Shown here piece after piece: positions 5,403 to 5,561 of a stretch of 5,561 nucleotides of DNA. The translations under genes and the position numbers were made by a program. The stretch is taken from NCBI GenBank assembly GCA_964429655.1, contig CAYSCZ010000107.1, positions 1-5,561 of the forward strand. Reading direction: 5' to 3'. Source of the DNA: CAYSCZ01 sp964429655. Lineage in GTDB: Bacteria > Bacteroidota > Bacteroidia > Cytophagales > Cyclobacteriaceae. Numbering within the stretch: position 1 is the first letter of the stretch; every line of letters starts with the position of its first letter. The notes under the pieces are model-generated. The model was not told the DNA's origin. It ran no database searches and saw only the letters and a list, made by a program, of their open reading frames with translations.

Positions 5403-5561
5403 CAACCAGTCATATTAATTTTTGTTCAGACTTATCTAACAGCTTAGTTTGCCATGCATCAAGAGTTGGATATGGCAGCGGGATGCGTGTCGTAAAAAAT
5501 TTCAAACTTAAACCTGAAATATGCAATAGAAAATCTATTCCAGACATAAAACACTTTGAAA
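5396..5561. other. Right-edge region open on both strands; partial gene possible
   Basis: On the plus strand an ATG at 5396 opens a frame (MNTTSHINFCSDLSNSLVCH…) that stays open for 55 codons to the edge. On the minus strand a frame from the edge runs 49 codons to a TGA at 5410-5412 and ends RIPLPYPTLDAWQTKLLDKS followed by EQKLI. The minus reading looks slightly more protein-like and would be the 3' end of a gene upstream of the small ORF at 5347, in the same direction. Neither can be chosen confidently from this window. Confidence 0.3.

Overview
The window looks like a chromosomal segment of a member of the Bacteroidota, most likely a Cytophagales-type marine or soil bacterium. It is AT-rich by eye, start codons mostly lack a Shine-Dalgarno sequence, and secreted proteins carry short signal peptides ending in ...SAQ or ...IGQ. 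The protein families (DoxX-like membrane proteins, an NTF2-like DUF4440/SnoaL-type secreted protein, a secreted S9 peptidase) are typical of that phylum. The phylum is inference; no rRNA or marker gene is present.

Left third (1-1593): a decayed, mostly minus-strand region. It starts with the 5' end of an unidentified minus-strand gene (1-179) and a gene-poor stretch. Then comes the most notable feature: a 164-bp foldback element (569-732) with ~22-bp imperfect terminal inverted repeats and perfect 5-bp target duplications (ATTAT). It sits inside the 3' end of a minus-strand gene. Removing the element plus one duplication copy restores an uninterrupted frame that ends in a Gly-rich hydrophobic C-terminal segment, so the insertion can be read directly. 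The same gene (signal peptide, coiled coil, basic stretch, C-terminal hydrophobic segment) also carries an in-frame TAA after codon 46. Upstream, overlapping it by ATGA, is a 5'-truncated coiled-coil ORF. Upstream of that is a remnant of a PEBP/YbhB-family gene lacking its N-terminal half. Three damaged genes in a row suggest a degradation or recombination zone.

Middle (1594-3011): two small four-helix DoxX-like membrane protein genes are transcribed divergently from a 133-bp spacer that contains a short dyad. An intact secreted NTF2-like protein gene follows on the plus strand.

Right (3197-5561): an intact secreted S9-family serine peptidase (DPP5/acylaminoacyl-peptidase type, triad Ser490-Asp573-His605) occupies about a third of the window. 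Downstream and convergent is a 53-residue small ORF. The last ~165 bases are open on both strands and cannot be resolved. The genes do not form one pathway; the intact ones look like independent transcription units.
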